A DNA stretch of 6,629 nt from Deltaproteobacteria bacterium. GTDB lineage: Bacteria; Desulfobacterota; Desulfobulbia; Desulfobulbales; BM004. Of this stretch, positions 6,035 through 6,629 are shown piece by piece. The stretch spans positions 1 to 6,629 of the forward strand of contig JAFDBU010000216.1 of NCBI GenBank assembly GCA_019313095.1, read 5' to 3'. Each line of letters opens with the position of its first letter. Positions within the stretch are counted from its first letter, which is position 1. The notes under the pieces are model-generated. The model had not been told where the DNA came from. It made no database searches and saw only the letters and a list, made by a program, of their open reading frames with translations. The translations under genes were made by a program, and so were the position numbers.

Positions 6035-6629
6035 ATGATGGAATTCTCAGCCGTAGCTAAAATCCTGATAGTTTTTTTGGGTGTCCTTACTGCCAGTCGT
6101 GTGAGGATTCCCCTGGGTGCAGGTCTTATCATCGGCGGTCTGACGCTTGATCTCTGGTCAGGTAAAAGTCTGCGGGCCCTGCCTTCTGATCTGCTGCAGG
6201 CCCTCCTGCGCCCGGAACTATGGCTTTTGGCTGTTACTATCACTCTTATCATGGAAGTCGGCTATTTTATGGCATCAGACCGAAACGGCAAAGCCATTGT
6301 ATCACTGGCCCGCCGTTTCGGCGGCAGGCATGGCCAGACAGCAAGTCTGGTTCTTATCCCAGCTGCCATCGGCCTGGTCCCGATGCCGGGCGGCGCCCTC
6401 TTCTCTGCGCCTCTAATCGGTCGAAGTATGCAGAAAAGCACTAGCACACCTGAATGGAAAGCTGCTGTCAATTACTGGTTCAGGCACGTGCTCGAATACT
6501 GGTGGCCGCTCTATCCTGTTGTTATCGTCACCCTGTCTATCTTCACGCTGCAGACCTGGAAATTCATGCTCCTGCTGATTCCGTTTACCTTTGTCAGTCT
6601 GGGAGCAGGATATTTTTTTCTGCTCCGGC
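6035..6629 (+). CDS. DUF401-like integral membrane protein, N-terminal part only (cut by window edge)
   Basis: The frame is open from ATG at 6035 to the window end, giving 198 residues with no stop. Hydrophobic stretches at about 6-20, 27-40, 62-79, 103-126, 157-173 and 177-197 indicate a polytopic inner-membrane protein. VPMPGGALFSAPLIG (115-129) and LEYWWPLYP (153-161) are the segments that suggest the DUF401 family (PF04165), a group of predicted membrane proteins without an assigned role. Two ATG codons stand in tandem (6035 and 6038). No strong Shine-Dalgarno site precedes them, only a purine-rich AAGAAAAGAA about 14 nt upstream. An ATG at 6021 opens a 5-codon frame (MNIKL) whose TGA at 6036-6038 overlaps this start, which might couple translation. 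A terminator, an AT-rich stretch and a structured leader separate it from the glutamate synthase operon, so it is probably transcribed separately. Confidence 0.75.
   Translation, partial: MMEFSAVAKILIVFLGVLTASRVRIPLGAGLIIGGLTLDLWSGKSLRALPSDLLQALLRPELWLLAVTITLIMEVGYFMASDRNGKAIVSLARRFGGRHGQTASLVLIPAAIGLVPMPGGALFSAPLIGRSMQKSTSTPEWKAAVNYWFRHVLEYWWPLYPVVIVTLSIFTLQTWKFMLLLIPFTFVSLGAGYFFLLR

Noticed and set aside
6028..6252. 74-codon minus-strand frame opposite the DUF401 gene start
   Set aside because: It is arginine-rich and antisense to a convincing membrane protein, with no motif of its own.

Overview
The window carries one complete three-gene operon on the + strand for a dissected, archaeal-type glutamate synthase (GOGAT), followed by the first half of a membrane protein gene. 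The organism looks like an anaerobic bacterium. The likeliest lineage is a sulfate- or metal-reducing Desulfobacterota (old Deltaproteobacteria). This rests on the split synthase architecture, the heavy use of [4Fe-4S] clusters, balanced base composition in genes with AT-rich spacers, and clear Shine-Dalgarno sites. The lineage is an inference; no rRNA or other taxonomic marker is present.

Layout. Bases 1-396 hold inverted repeats, a doubtful small minus-strand ORF (89-292), and a promoter region with an operator-like palindrome at 311-324. Bases 397-1539 encode a stand-alone class II glutamine amidotransferase. Bases 1497-3134 overlap it by 43 nt and encode a di-cluster ferredoxin fused to the FMN synthase domain. 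Bases 3169-5550 (GTG start) encode a fusion of the GXGXG structural domain, a GltD-like FAD/NAD(P)H oxidoreductase and a C-terminal ferredoxin. Bases 5551-5740 hold a long imperfect palindrome bounded by TA (5558-5680) and then a strong intrinsic terminator (5708-5740). Bases 5741-6034 are AT-rich and then rich in inverted repeats, like a structured leader. Bases 6035-6629 encode the N-terminal 198 residues of a DUF401-type membrane protein cut by the window edge.

How the genes work together. In E. coli-type GOGAT the large subunit is amidotransferase + FMN synthase + GXGXG, with a separate small subunit. Here the same modules are redistributed. Gene 1 would release ammonia from glutamine. 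Gene 2 would reduce 2-oxoglutarate plus ammonia to glutamate on FMN. Gene 3 would supply the GXGXG scaffold and take electrons from NAD(P)H through FAD and several clusters to the ferredoxin module of gene 2. The tight spacing and the downstream terminator indicate one transcript. The downstream DUF401 gene has its own leader and is probably a separate unit.

The points most worth a second look are the 123-bp palindromic, MITE-like element after the operon, the unusual cysteine pattern at the FMN-domain cluster of gene 2, the GXGXG-GltD-ferredoxin fusion, and the structured leader of the DUF401 gene. I see no tRNA, rRNA, CRISPR array or transposase gene.
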